This document shows positions 35,627-45,121 of a DNA stretch of 64,000 nt, piece after piece (the first letter of the stretch is position 1; the number at the start of each line of letters is the position of its first letter). A model generated the notes under the pieces. The model worked only from the letters and a program-made list of their open reading frames with translations. It made no database searches and was not told the DNA's origin. A program made the translations under genes and the position numbers. Where the stretch lies: positions 62,001 through 126,000 of the forward strand of contig CAZTJC010000004.1 in assembly GCA_964613945.1 (NCBI GenBank), written 5' to 3'. This DNA comes from JAVVHH01 sp964613945. GTDB taxonomy: Bacteria; Pseudomonadota; Alphaproteobacteria; Acetobacterales; Acetobacteraceae.

Positions 35627-36138
35627 GTGGTGGCGGGTGGATTCGCCCTGAAGTATATCGCCAGATCCAGCACAATCTTGTCCGCTACCTCGTCGGCCAA
35701 CCGCCGATAGGCCGCCGAGGTTTCCAGATCGGCCGCGAAGTATTCCTGGTTGTTGATGTTGATGCCGTCCACACCCTTGGCGATACCGCTCGTCACCACC
35801 GTGTTGGCGACGTCCAGCTTGCGCAACGTCCAGCTCGAGGACGCATTGAGCCGCACCCGGGTCGACGACGTGTCCTGCTGGATGCCGATCGCCTCCGCCA
35901 CGATCGACAATCCACCGGCCAGCTCGAACTGCTTGACTTTGGCCTCCTCGGACCCGGCTAGCCGCTGCTGCAGCGCCTGCCGCAACAGCTGACCCTGCCG
36001 TTCGGTCATCACCGCGACGTAGATCGACGCCAACTCCGGCCGCAGCGCCCCGACCCCGTGCCGCCCATAGAGCGGCGCGAACCCGCACCCTCCCAGGCCG
36101 GCCGTCAGACCCGCGATCAGCGATCGACGGGCGATCAT
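35623..36138 (-). CDS. lptE: LPS-assembly lipoprotein LptE
   Basis: 171 residues. A short lipoprotein signal ending in the lipobox GLGGC (Cys about 18) followed by GFAPLYG is the standard LptE start in this group. The mature part has the expected size and a TRVRLNASSSWTLR strand. It forms the outer-membrane LPS translocon with LptD. Overlaps leuS and holA by four bases each. Confidence 0.9.
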   Translation of the reverse strand: MIARRSLIAGLTAGLGGCGFAPLYGRHGVGALRPELASIYVAVMTERQGQLLRQALQQRLAGSEEAKVKQFELAGGLSIVAEAIGIQQDTSSTRVRLNASSSWTLRKLDVANTVVTSGIAKGVDGININNQEYFAADLETSAAYRRLADEVADKIVLDLAIYFRANPPATT

Positions 36139-38744
36139 CCCGCGACCACGAAGTTGATGATACGGTCCGGCACGTAGATACGCTTGACCATCCGCTTGCC
36201 TTCAATCAACCGCGCCACGTTCGGCTCCGCCAGCGCGGCCGCATAGGCCGCCTCCGCTTCCGTCCCCGGCGGCAACGCCACCGTGCCGCGCAGCTTGCCG
36301 CCGACCTGCACCGCCACCGTCACGGTATCGACCGTCAGCAGCGCCGGGTCGGCCTGCGGCCAAGCCTGGTCGGCCACCAACGGGCTGGCCGGATCCAGCA
36401 GGTGCGCCATCTCCTCGGCCAGATGCGGCGCCATGGGCGCGATCAGCCGTGCCATCGTCAGCATCGACCGCCGCCGCGCCGACACCAGGCCCGGTGCCGG
36501 CCCGGCGCGCTCCGCCTCGCCCAGCGCACTGGTCAGCTCGTACAGCTTGGCGATCGCCACGTTGATCGCGAACTCGTCCAGCGCGGTCGTCACCGCTGCG
36601 ATCGCCCGATGCGTCGCCCGGTCCAGCGCCAGCGCTGCCGGCCCAGTCTCGGCATCGCCCGCCCCGTCGCGCGCCACCGCCGCGGCCAATCGCATCGCCC
36701 GCTGCACGAACCGCGACGCTCCCGCCACGCCCGCCTCGGTCCACTCCACGTCGCGATCCGGCGGGTTGTCCGACAGCACGAACCACCGCGCGGTATCGGC
36801 GCCATAGCGCTCGATGATCGCGCCGGGATCGACCGTGTTGAGCTTGCTCTTGGACATCTTCTCGCTGCGGCCGACCGTCACCGCCGCGCCATCCGAGCGC
36901 CGATTTGCCGACCCGTCCGTGAGCATCTCCACGTCACTCGGATTGAGCCACGCCCCATCCGCCGCACGATAGGTCTCGTGCGTCACCATCCCTTGCGTGA
37001 ACAGCCCGGCGAACGGCTCCGCAACCCCCACCTCACCCGCCTTCTGCAGCGCCCGGGTGAAGAACCGCGCATAGAGCAGGTGCAGGATCGCATGCTCGAT
37101 TCCGCCCACGTACTGGTCGACCGGCAACCAATGGTCCACCGCCCGGCGATCCAGCGGCGCGTCCGCATGCGGCGAGCAGAAACGTGCGAAATACCAGGAA
37201 CTGTCGACGAACGTATCCATCGTGTCCGTCTCGCGCTGCGCTGCCGCACCACATTGCGGGCAGGTCACATGCTTCCACGTCGGATGATGATCCAGCGGGT
37301 TGCCCGGCCGGTCGAACGTCACGTCCAGCGGCAACACCACCGGCAACTCCGCCGTCGGCACCGGCACGACACCACATGCCGCGCAATGGATGATCGGGAT
37401 CGGCGCACCCCAATAGCGCTGCCGGCTGATTCCCCAATCGCGCAGCCGCCAGTTGACCACGCCTTCGCCGGCCCCGTCCGCCTCGAGTCGCTCGATCGCG
37501 GCCCGCTTGGCCGGCCCGGTCTCTAGCCCATCCAGGAACCCGGAATTGATGATCCGGCCCGGTCCGGTATAGGCGACCTTGTCGACGCCGATCGCCTCGC
37601 CAGCCGGCGCCACCACCGGCTCGACCTCGAGCCCGTATTTCCGCGCGAAGTCCAGGTCGCGCTGGTCATGCGCCGGACAACCGAAGATCGCCCCCGTGCC
37701 GTATTCCATCAGCACGAAGTTGGCGATCCACACCGGAAAGCTCCGCCCCGGCAGGAACGGATGCGTCACCCGCAACCCGGTATCGAAACCGCGCTTCTCC
37801 GCCGTCTCGATCGCCGCCTCGCTGGTCCCCAGCGCCCGACATTCGGCCACGAACGCTGCCGCTGCCGGGTTACCCGCCGCGACCGAGGCCGCGATCGGAT
37901 GATCCGCCGCCACCGCCACGAACGACATGCCGAACAACGTGTCCGGCCGCGTCGTGAACACCTCGATGCTGTCGGCGCCTTCAGCCAACGGGAAGCGCAC
38001 CCGAGCGCCTTCGCTCCGCCCGATCCAGCGCGCCTGCATCGTGCGCACCCGCTCTGGCCAGCGATCCAACCCGTCCAGCGCTTCGAGCAATTCCGGCGCG
38101 AACTGCGTGATGCGGAAAAACCATTGCGCCAGCTCGCGCTTCTCGACGACGGCGCCGGACCGCCAGCCCTTGCCGTCGATCACCTGCTCGTTGGCCAGCA
38201 CGGTGCCGTCCACCGGGTCCCAGTTGACGAAGCTGCGCCGCCGATCCACCAGCCCGGCCGCCAGCAGCTCCAGGAACAACGCCTGCTGATGCCCATAATA
38301 CGTGGAGTCGCAGGTCGCGAACTCGCGCGACCAATCGATCGACAGCCCCATCCGCTGCAACTCGCCGCGCATGGTCTCGATGTTCGCCCGCGTCCACACG
38401 TCGGGATGGATGCCCCGGTCCCGCGCGGCGTTCTCCGCCGGCAGCCCGAATGCGTCCCATCCCATCGGATGCATGACGTCGAAGCCGCGCGCCCGCTTGT
38501 ACCGCGCCACCACGTCGCCGAGCGCATAGTTGCGTACATGCCCCATGTGGATCTTCCCGCTCGGATACGGGAACATCTCCAGCACGTAGTATTTCGGCTT
38601 GTCCCCCGCCGGCACGTCCTCGGCGCCGAAGCAATCCGCCGCCGCCCACGCCGCCTGCCACCGTGGCTCCGCCGTGCGGAAGTCGTAGGGAGCTACACCG
38701 TCGCTGGCGCTCTCGACGACGCTTTCGCCGACCGTGTCGGACAC
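36135..38744 (-). CDS. leuS: Leucine-tRNA ligase
   Basis: 869 residues, class I synthetase. Visible are FPYPSGKIHMGHVRNY (HIGH region), the editing domain with FTTRPDTLFGMSFVAVA, zinc-type CPQCGA, FVDSSWYFARF and GRSEKMSKSKLNTVDP (KMSKS). GTG 38744 is taken as the start: no ATG is near, and the frame upstream to 38897 lies inside the DUF3576 gene. It is four bases after the DUF3576 stop. Confidence 0.96.
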   Translation of the reverse strand: MSDTVGESVVESASDGVAPYDFRTAEPRWQAAWAAADCFGAEDVPAGDKPKYYVLEMFPYPSGKIHMGHVRNYALGDVVARYKRARGFDVMHPMGWDAFGLPAENAARDRGIHPDVWTRANIETMRGELQRMGLSIDWSREFATCDSTYYGHQQALFLELLAAGLVDRRRSFVNWDPVDGTVLANEQVIDGKGWRSGAVVEKRELAQWFFRITQFAPELLEALDGLDRWPERVRTMQARWIGRSEGARVRFPLAEGADSIEVFTTRPDTLFGMSFVAVAADHPIAASVAAGNPAAAAFVAECRALGTSEAAIETAEKRGFDTGLRVTHPFLPGRSFPVWIANFVLMEYGTGAIFGCPAHDQRDLDFARKYGLEVEPVVAPAGEAIGVDKVAYTGPGRIINSGFLDGLETGPAKRAAIERLEADGAGEGVVNWRLRDWGISRQRYWGAPIPIIHCAACGVVPVPTAELPVVLPLDVTFDRPGNPLDHHPTWKHVTCPQCGAAAQRETDTMDTFVDSSWYFARFCSPHADAPLDRRAVDHWLPVDQYVGGIEHAILHLLYARFFTRALQKAGEVGVAEPFAGLFTQGMVTHETYRAADGAWLNPSDVEMLTDGSANRRSDGAAVTVGRSEKMSKSKLNTVDPGAIIERYGADTARWFVLSDNPPDRDVEWTEAGVAGASRFVQRAMRLAAAVARDGAGDAETGPAALALDRATHRAIAAVTTALDEFAINVAIAKLYELTSALGEAERAGPAPGLVSARRRSMLTMARLIAPMAPHLAEEMAHLLDPASPLVADQAWPQADPALLTVDTVTVAVQVGGKLRGTVALPPGTEAEAAYAAALAEPNVARLIEGKRMVKRIYVPDRIINFVVAG

Positions 38745-38748
38745 GACC

Positions 38749-39279
38749 TTACGACTTCGCGGCGGTCTGCGACCGCAGTTCGCGCGCCCGCGCCAACACC
38801 TTGTCCTCGATCTCGCCACTCGTGGACGGCGACACCGCCTGGTCCACCCAGCGCCCGCCCTGCTCGATCTGGCGGAACACCGTGATCCGGATGCCATCCG
38901 TGCGCAGCTGACGCCCCAGGATGTAGGCCGTAGCCTTGAACCGCTCTCCCTGCGCGCCGGGCGGTGAGTACCAGTCGGTGATGATCACGCCGCCGAATGG
39001 GTCGGCCGACACCAGCGGCATGAACGACAGCGTATCCAGCGTCGCGCGCCACAAATAGGCGTTCACCCCCAGCGCGCCACCGGCTTGGTCGGCTGCGTCG
39101 GCGCTGGTCTTGCCGCCGATGCCCAGCACCAGCCCCTGCTCACCACCGAGCTTGCCTCGCTCCGGCCCGCGCGTGCGGTAATCATTGTATTCGTCGTCGC
39201 CGACGGCCCGCGACTTCGAGCAGGCCGTGACCAGCAGTGTTGCACTGAGAAGGGCGGCGAGGATGACAGGCTTGGACAT
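38749..39279 (-). CDS. DUF3576 lipoprotein
   Basis: 176 residues from ATG 39279 (a GTG at 39285 is an alternative). The signal ends in the lipobox LLVTAC with Cys near residue 20. The mature domain has VNAYLWRATLDTLSFMPLVSADPFGGVIITDWY and YILGRQLRTDGIRITVFRQ, typical of DUF3576, an alphaproteobacterial outer-membrane-associated lipoprotein placed upstream of leuS-lptE. Function unknown; context suggests envelope or LPS assembly. Confidence 0.92.
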   Translation of the reverse strand: MSKPVILAALLSATLLVTACSKSRAVGDDEYNDYRTRGPERGKLGGEQGLVLGIGGKTSADAADQAGGALGVNAYLWRATLDTLSFMPLVSADPFGGVIITDWYSPPGAQGERFKATAYILGRQLRTDGIRITVFRQIEQGGRWVDQAVSPSTSGEIEDKVLARARELRSQTAAKS

Positions 39280-39363
39280 GTTCACACTTGCTGTTGCGAC
39301 GGAACGAGGACGCTCGTCTTAGCCCGCGTACCGCCTAGTGCCAAGCCTGCGACCAGCCTGACG

Positions 39364-39393
39364 AAAAAGGGGCGATGGTTGCCCATCGCCCCT
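39364..39393 (-). terminator. Intrinsic terminator of the porin gene
   Basis: Eleven-base perfect arms (39368-39378 and 39383-39393) around a four-base loop; on the minus strand the stem is followed by a short T run (complement of AAAAA at 39364-39368). It lies 43 bases after the porin stop. A further 8-base perfect hairpin sits between, at 39407-39426. Confidence 0.8.
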
Positions 39394-39435
39394 CCGTCGA
39401 AACCGTTGTCCCGGTTTCCCGGGACAGTTAGCTGA

Positions 39436-40902
39436 TTACCAGCTGAACGCTGTGCCCAAGGACACGGCGGACACGGTCACCTTGTTGTTGGCGGCGCTTC
39501 CGTTTGCTCCGGTCGCACTATTCACACCGGTGCTGGTGATGAAGTTGTAGCCGTTCTGCTTCCGCTCACCCCAGAGGGCCGAGAGGAACAGCGAGACGCC
39601 GGGAGCCAGCGAGTAGGTGCCACCGGCGGCGATGCCCTGCTCCTTACGCTGACGTCCGAAGTAGGCGTTGCCGATGTCGCCTGCGCTCTCGGAGACGAAG
39701 TAGGACGCGCCAACGATCATCGGGCCGAACGTGTAGGATGCACCGCCCAACCAGGCATTGCTGTCCGGGAGTCCGCCAGCCAAGGGAGTGCCAACGTTGC
39801 CGTTGAAGCGGCCGGTCGAATAGTGGCCACCGACGCTCAGCCCTGCGAGCGTCACGGCAGCGCCGAAGTCGCCGACGTTCAAGCCCTGGTAACCGGGCTG
39901 TGCCCCACCCGCGTTAAGCGGATTGTTGGTGAAACCGCCCGGGCCATTATACTGGACGTGGCTGCCGGTGATGTAGGCGGCCGTTGCGGCGACGCCGACC
40001 GGGCCGAACGTGCCACGGTAGCGGAGCAGCAGGTCGAACGTGTTGCGGCGACGCTGCGACTCGGCGATGGAGTTGGTCGACGACGCACGGTCGCAATAGC
40101 CGATCTGGCCGGCGGGGGAGTTATAGGTGCCGCCGAAAGCTTGGCCCGGAGCGGCGCACTCGTTGTTACCGCCGCTCACGTTAGCCGTGCTCGGTTCGTA
40201 GGAGGCGCCGAGGTCGAACCCGAAGATCTGCGGCGACAGGTACACGGCCTTGTTGGTCGTGTAGTAGCTGCCGACGTCCGAGAACGGCCAGGCCGGCACT
40301 ACGTTGGCGGCGAAGAAGTTCGGAACGTCGCCGTTCCAGCCACCGTCGTTGAAGTTTTCGAAGTTGCCCGTGAGATACAGGCTGGTCGGCTGGTCGGTGC
40401 TGCCGAGGCGGATCGTGCCGGCCTCGTTGGTGCCGAGGTAGCCCCAGACGCGGCGGAAATATAGGCCAGCGCGCTTCGGGTCCTGCCCGGAGATGCTGCC
40501 GTTGGCGCCGCCGCCGGCCGGAGCCTGCGTGTCCTGCCGGATTTCGAGGCTGGCGCCGTACTTCAGGCCGTTCGCGGCAACGCCGTCAAAGCCGGGATAC
40601 AGACGGCCGTACTCGGCGAAGCCGTACTTGTCCTGCTTGTTGGCAAGCGTGGTGGCCGTGCCCTGGCTCGCGTCACCATCGAAGGCGGCATATGCGTAAA
40701 AGCGGACGCGGCCATTCAAACGAACCACAACGGTGCCTGGCGACGGTGCGCCGGCTGCCGGCAGGGCGGCACCGCCCTGGTAGGTCGTGTAGCTAGCGCT
40801 GCTCTGCGTCGGCGCCTGAACGGCATTCTGGGCAGCGGCGTCGCTCGCAACGGCTCCCCAGGCGCCCAGGCCGGCCACGGTGGCCAGCAGAAGTTTACGC
40901 AT
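39436..40902 (-). CDS. Outer-membrane porin
   Basis: 488 residues with a signal peptide (MRKLLLATVAGLGAWGAVASDAAA cut before QNAVQ, 24 residues). The mature protein is a 16- or 18-strand barrel candidate: many alternating strands (VVVRLNGRVRFYAYAAF, YGASLEIRQD), GTIRLGSTDQPTSLYLTG resembling loop L3 of general porins, and a terminal aromatic residue (SLGTAFSW) recognised by the Bam machinery. The ribosome site GAGGAGG is the strongest in the window, as expected for an abundant protein. Single gene with its own terminator. Confidence 0.93.
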   Translation of the reverse strand: MRKLLLATVAGLGAWGAVASDAAAQNAVQAPTQSSASYTTYQGGAALPAAGAPSPGTVVVRLNGRVRFYAYAAFDGDASQGTATTLANKQDKYGFAEYGRLYPGFDGVAANGLKYGASLEIRQDTQAPAGGGANGSISGQDPKRAGLYFRRVWGYLGTNEAGTIRLGSTDQPTSLYLTGNFENFNDGGWNGDVPNFFAANVVPAWPFSDVGSYYTTNKAVYLSPQIFGFDLGASYEPSTANVSGGNNECAAPGQAFGGTYNSPAGQIGYCDRASSTNSIAESQRRRNTFDLLLRYRGTFGPVGVAATAAYITGSHVQYNGPGGFTNNPLNAGGAQPGYQGLNVGDFGAAVTLAGLSVGGHYSTGRFNGNVGTPLAGGLPDSNAWLGGASYTFGPMIVGASYFVSESAGDIGNAYFGRQRKEQGIAAGGTYSLAPGVSLFLSALWGERKQNGYNFITSTGVNSATGANGSAANNKVTVSAVSLGTAFSW

Positions 40903-41058
40903 AAAAACCTCCTCAAAACGCCGATGTTCGGCGGACAATTTACAAGGCCCCGTCCCATCACTCCACCACTGCGCGGTGCAGCAAGGGCTCGGGGTCAGCC
41001 AGACCTGACGAGACATTGCCGCGCCTTTTGTAACCTCGCAATCGTGAACACAGACGTA

Positions 41059-41658
41059 TCATGGCAATCGCGAAACACTGTGTCTGACAGGTAACAGGCC
41101 CCCATCCGACAATGCCCCGATCGCGCCAACCGACGCCGTCCATCGCGGCAGCCGTCGCACGGAGGCGCCGTCGACCCCGCCCAACGCCGCCACGCGGACT
41201 CCGGCCTGCCGCGTCAACCCTGCCCACCGTGCCGGACCCAGTGCCGGCGCCCCGGGATGACTGGCCGTCGGGAACGCCGGCGAGACGAACACCAGCGCCA
41301 CCCCCGCTCGCCGCGCCCGCACCAGCCCGGCCCGGCCATGCGCCGAGCTCGTCCATCCGCCGCCGCCTCGCCCCTCCCGCAAATGCCGCCCGGCTCCGGT
41401 CGGCACCGCCTCCCCACCGGCAACCACCAGCACCAGCCGCCGCCGCCGACACACCGCCGCCACCTCCCGCAGCAATCCCGCACGCCCCGCCACCCCGTCA
41501 TGCCGGAACACCACCCCGCACAACCCGGCCGGCAACCCCCGCACCGCCGCCACCACGTCGGCCATCCGTCCCGCATCGGTGAACAACCACAGGGGCGGGC
41601 ATCGTGACCGCCGCCGCGCCTTGACCGCACGCCCCCACGCGACAAGCCTATGATCCAT
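41059..41658 (-). CDS. ThiE/TenI-like protein (thiamine phosphate synthase family, degenerate)
   Basis: 199 residues. The TIM-barrel family is indicated by PLWLFTDAGRM at the start, WTSSAHGRAGLVRARRAG, VFVSPAFPTASHPGAPALG and VRVAALGGV. Residues needed for thiamine phosphate synthesis are missing: there is no NDR-x-D metal motif (LVVAGGEAV stands there) and no HLGQxD. A role as a real ThiE is therefore doubtful. The ATG at 41658 overlaps the start codon of the divergent yggS; a start further inside the gene cannot be excluded. Upstream of the porin with a 156-base gap. Confidence 0.7.
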   Translation of the reverse strand: MDHRLVAWGRAVKARRRSRCPPLWLFTDAGRMADVVAAVRGLPAGLCGVVFRHDGVAGRAGLLREVAAVCRRRRLVLVVAGGEAVPTGAGRHLREGRGGGGWTSSAHGRAGLVRARRAGVALVFVSPAFPTASHPGAPALGPARWAGLTRQAGVRVAALGGVDGASVRRLPRWTASVGAIGALSDGGLLPVRHSVSRLP

Positions 41659-42349
41659 GCTGTCTCCCACTCCCCCACCGCCCCTCACCGACCGCCTCGC
41701 CGCCGTCCGGCACCGTATTGCCGCCGCCGCCGCGGCCGCCGGCCGTGACCCGGCCACCGTCACCCTCGTCGCCGTCTCGAAAACCCACGACGCCGCCGCG
41801 ATCCGTGAGATCATGGACTGCGATCAGCATCTGTTTGGTGAAAACCGCGTTCAGGAAGCCGCCGCCAAGTTCCCCGCCCTGCGCGACTCCGACCCGGCGC
41901 TCCGCCTCCACCTCATCGGCGCCCTGCAGACCAACAAGGCCCGCGACGCCGTTCGCCTCGCCGACGTGATCGAAAGCCTCGACCGTCCCCGCCTGCTCGA
42001 CGCCGTCGCCGCCGCCATCCAGTCCGAAGGACGCACTCCGGATATCCTGGTCCAGGTCAACGTCGGCGACGAACCGCAGAAGGCCGGCATCCCCCGCGCC
42101 GACACCGACGCCTTTATCGCCACCGCCCGCGCCCGCCTCGGCACCGCGCTCACCGGCCTCATGTGCATCCCTCCCGCCGACTCCGACCCAGCGCCGCACT
42201 TCGCCTGGCTCGCCGACTGCGCCCGCCGCAACGGCCTCCCCGTTCTCTCCATGGGCATGTCCGGCGACTACGAAACCGCCATCCAGCACGGCGCCACCCA
42301 CATCCGCGTCGGCAGCGCCATCTTCGGCACCAGGGAACTCCCGATGTAA
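41657..42349 (+). CDS. yggS: YggS family pyridoxal phosphate homeostasis protein
   Basis: 230 residues including a proline-rich N-terminal extension. Family motifs: VTLVAVSKTHDAAAIRE (PLP lysine), FGENRVQEAAAKFPAL, LHLIGALQTNKA, GLMCIPPADSD, LSMGMSGDYETAIQHGATHIRVGSAIFG. Binds PLP and keeps its level balanced. The 3' end is duplicated just beyond the stop. Confidence 0.95.
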   Translation: MLSPTPPPPLTDRLAAVRHRIAAAAAAAGRDPATVTLVAVSKTHDAAAIREIMDCDQHLFGENRVQEAAAKFPALRDSDPALRLHLIGALQTNKARDAVRLADVIESLDRPRLLDAVAAAIQSEGRTPDILVQVNVGDEPQKAGIPRADTDAFIATARARLGTALTGLMCIPPADSDPAPHFAWLADCARRNGLPVLSMGMSGDYETAIQHGATHIRVGSAIFGTRELPM

Positions 42350-42374
42350 CTCCACCAGGAACTCCCGATGTAAC
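42328..42374. repeat. Tandem duplication of the yggS 3' end
   Basis: The 23 bases at 42328-42350, which include the last codons and stop of yggS, are repeated at 42353-42374 with one base deleted. The second copy lies outside the gene and includes a second, unused stop. Confidence 0.85.
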
Positions 42375-42410
42375 GCGCGAATCACCTGCCGGTCCGGCTA
42401 TACTCCCGCG

Positions 42411-44243
42411 ATGCACCAAATCGCCGAACACGCTGTCATCGGCGCCCCCATGCGCGAGGCGCTCGTCGTCCTCGCCGCCGCCGCCATCGTCATCCCCCTG
42501 CTCGCCCGCCTCCGCTTCAGCCCGGTTATCGGATACATGCTGGTCGGCCTCGTCGTCGGCCCCTCCGGACTCGGTGCCCTGGCGCATTACTGGCCGCCCC
42601 TCGGCCTCGTCACCATCACCGACCGCGCCCGCATCGAGCCCGTCGCCGAGCTCGGCGTCGTGCTGCTGATGTTCGCCATCGGCCTGGAGATGTCGTGGGA
42701 GCGCATTGTCAGTCTCCGCCGCCTCGTCTTCGGCTTCGGCGCGCTGCAGGTGCTGGTGTGCACCGTGGCCCTTGCCGCGATCCTGATGCTGTTCGGCACC
42801 CACGCGGGCCCCGCCTTCGTCGCCGGCCTCGCGCTGGCCATGTCCTCCACCGCAACCGTCACCCAGGTGCTGGCCGACGAGCGCCGCATGTCCAGCCTCG
42901 CCGGCCGCGCCAGCTTCGCCGTACTCCTGTTCCAGGATCTCGCCGTCGTCCCCATCCTGTTCCTGCTCGGCATGCTCGGCGGCGGCGAAACCGGCATCGT
43001 CGGATTGCTGAGTGCCGTTCTCGAAGCCGTCCTGGCCGTGGCGCTGCTCGCCGCCATCGGCCGCCTCGTGCTCCGCCCCCTGTTCCGCAGCGTCGCCAAC
43101 ACCGACAGCCCCGAGCTGTTCATGGCCGCCTGCCTGCTGGTCGTCCTGTCCACCAGCCTGGCGGCCGCCTCGGCCGGGCTGTCCATGGCGCTGGGCGCCC
43201 TGATCGCCGGCGTGCTGCTGGCCGAGACCGAATACCGCCGCCAGGTCGAGGTCACCATCGAGCCGTTCAAGGGCCTGCTGCTCGGCGTGTTCCTCATCTC
43301 CGTCGGCCTCCGTCTCGACCTGGTGCGCCTGGCTGCGGACCCGCTGATCGTTCTCGGCGGCGTCGTCGGCATCGTCGCGCTCAAGGCGGCCATCACCTTC
43401 GGCCTCGCCCGCTCCTTCCGCGTCCGCGGCACCGCCGCCATGCAGTCCAGCCTCCTGCTCGGCCCCGGCGGCGAGTTCGGCTTCGTCATCATCGGGCTCG
43501 CCGGCGGCCTCGGCCTCTTGCCCGGCACGCTCGGCGAGAGCCTGTTCCTCGCCACCGCCTTGTCGATGGTGTTCATCCCCTCGCTCTCCTGGCTCGGCCG
43601 CAAGCTCGCCCCGCAGCCGCGCGCCAAGCCGGTCGACCCGGCCCTGCTCGCGCCGAGCGACCCGGCCCATGGCGGCGTCATCATCGCCGGCTTCGGCCGC
43701 GTCGGCCGCACCGTCGCCTCCATGCTGGACGCGCACGACATCGCCTGGGTCGCGCTGGACAGCGACGTCGCCCGCGTCAGCGCCGCCCGTAAGGCAAACT
43801 CCTCCGTGTTCTACGGCGACGTCACCCAACCCGCCCTGCTCGCCAGCGTCGGCCTCGACACCGCCCGCGCCCTGGTGGTCACCATCGACAACCGCGAGCG
43901 TGCCGACACCATCGTCACCAACGCGCGCGCCGCCCGCCCCGACCTCCTGATCGTCGCCCGCGCCCGCGACGCCACCCACGCCGCCCACCTCTACGGCGTC
44001 GGCGCCACCGACGCCGTCCCCGAGACCATCGAGGCCAGCCTCCAGCTCAGCGAAACCGTCCTGGTCGACCTCGGCATTCCCATGGGCCCCGTCCTGGTCT
44101 CCATCCACGAACGGCGCGCCCGCTTCCAGGCCGACATCCGCCGCATGGCGCCGGACGCCTCCACCGTTCGCGACCGCCCGCGCATCCGTTTACGTGACCA
44201 ACCCGTCCGCGAAGCTGCCACCGCGGCGCCCATGGTTGATTGA
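42411..44243 (+). CDS. Kef-type monovalent cation:proton antiporter (CPA2) with RCK domain
   Basis: 610 residues. About twelve membrane segments (residues 15-400) contain RFSPVIGYMLVGLVVGP and the CPA2 core ALAMSSTATVTQVL. The cytoplasmic Rossmann-type TrkA-N domain starts VIIAGFGRVGRTVASML (about 423) and has an acidic LDSD after the second strand. KefB/KefC-like by layout; glutathione gating is known for those and cannot be judged here. Single rightward gene. Confidence 0.92.
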   Translation: MHQIAEHAVIGAPMREALVVLAAAAIVIPLLARLRFSPVIGYMLVGLVVGPSGLGALAHYWPPLGLVTITDRARIEPVAELGVVLLMFAIGLEMSWERIVSLRRLVFGFGALQVLVCTVALAAILMLFGTHAGPAFVAGLALAMSSTATVTQVLADERRMSSLAGRASFAVLLFQDLAVVPILFLLGMLGGGETGIVGLLSAVLEAVLAVALLAAIGRLVLRPLFRSVANTDSPELFMAACLLVVLSTSLAAASAGLSMALGALIAGVLLAETEYRRQVEVTIEPFKGLLLGVFLISVGLRLDLVRLAADPLIVLGGVVGIVALKAAITFGLARSFRVRGTAAMQSSLLLGPGGEFGFVIIGLAGGLGLLPGTLGESLFLATALSMVFIPSLSWLGRKLAPQPRAKPVDPALLAPSDPAHGGVIIAGFGRVGRTVASMLDAHDIAWVALDSDVARVSAARKANSSVFYGDVTQPALLASVGLDTARALVVTIDNRERADTIVTNARAARPDLLIVARARDATHAAHLYGVGATDAVPETIEASLQLSETVLVDLGIPMGPVLVSIHERRARFQADIRRMAPDASTVRDRPRIRLRDQPVREAATAAPMVD

Positions 44244-44290
44244 GGCAACGATGCGGCGCATAGGCGGTCGGGATTAACGGGGCGATCGAC

Positions 44291-45109
44291 ATGGATCAGG
44301 TAGTTGGCGACGGCACGGTCTACGCATCCGGCAAGATGCTGGCCTCCGTTCAGGGTGGCGTCGGTACGATTACCTTCAACCAGCCCGAGAAGCGCAACGC
44401 CATGTCGATCGACATGTGGGGCGGCCTTGTCGACATCCTCGCCGCCTGGGAACACGACGACGCCGTCCGCTGCGTCGTGCTCACCGGCGCCGGCGACAAG
44501 GCCTTCGTCTCGGGCGCTGACATCAGCCAGTTCGAGCAGAACCGCTCCAACGCCGAGGCCCAGCAGGAATACGAGAAGCGCACCAGCTCCGGCCGCGCCA
44601 AGCTCACCGACTACCCCAAGCCCGTCATCGCCCGCATCCAGGGCTTCTGCCTCGGCGGCGGCCTCGGTATCGCCATGGCCGCTGACATCCGCATCGCGGC
44701 CGAGGGCGCACAATTCGGCATTCCCGCCGCCAAGCTCGGCATCGCCTATGGCTGGGACATGGTCCGCCGCCTGGTTTCCCTCATCGGCCACGCCAACGCC
44801 CGCATGATCCTCTTCACCGGCGAGCGCTTCGGCGCCGCCGAGGCTGCCCGCATCGGCCTTGTCAACCAGGTGGTCCCCGACGCCGATCTCGACGCGACCG
44901 TGGAGAAACTTGCTCGCACAATGGCCGGCAACGCCCCACTCTCTCTCCAGGGCATGAAGCACATCTTCGGCCAGGCCCTCCGCGACCCGGCCGATCGCGA
45001 CATCGCCTCCGTCACCGCCGCCGTCGCCACCTGCTTCGACAGCGCCGACTACACCGAAGGCCGCACAGCCTTCATGGAGAAGCGCCAACCGCGCTTCCAA
45101 GGAAAGTAA
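44291..45109 (+). CDS. Enoyl-CoA hydratase/isomerase family protein
   Basis: 272 residues, crotonase fold. Seen: VGTITFNQPEKRNAMSIDMW, the oxyanion-hole SGADISQFEQ, and GFCLGGGLGIAMAADIRIA. The catalytic Glu region of hydratases reads FGIPAAKLGIAYGWDM, lacking the usual paired Glu, so isomerase or another acyl-CoA activity is possible. Substrate unknown. Confidence 0.9.
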   Translation: MDQVVGDGTVYASGKMLASVQGGVGTITFNQPEKRNAMSIDMWGGLVDILAAWEHDDAVRCVVLTGAGDKAFVSGADISQFEQNRSNAEAQQEYEKRTSSGRAKLTDYPKPVIARIQGFCLGGGLGIAMAADIRIAAEGAQFGIPAAKLGIAYGWDMVRRLVSLIGHANARMILFTGERFGAAEAARIGLVNQVVPDADLDATVEKLARTMAGNAPLSLQGMKHIFGQALRDPADRDIASVTAAVATCFDSADYTEGRTAFMEKRQPRFQGK

Positions 45110-45121
45110 CCAGACTCAACC

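Noticed and set aside
40903..41058. Promoter for the porin
   Set aside because: A TTGCGA with a 17-base spacer and CAATGT was seen, but the second element matches the consensus too poorly to call.
42159..44108. Minus-strand open frame of 649 codons rich in Gly, Asp, Glu and Gln
   Set aside because: Shadow of the antiporter gene; the low-complexity composition comes from the complementary third positions.
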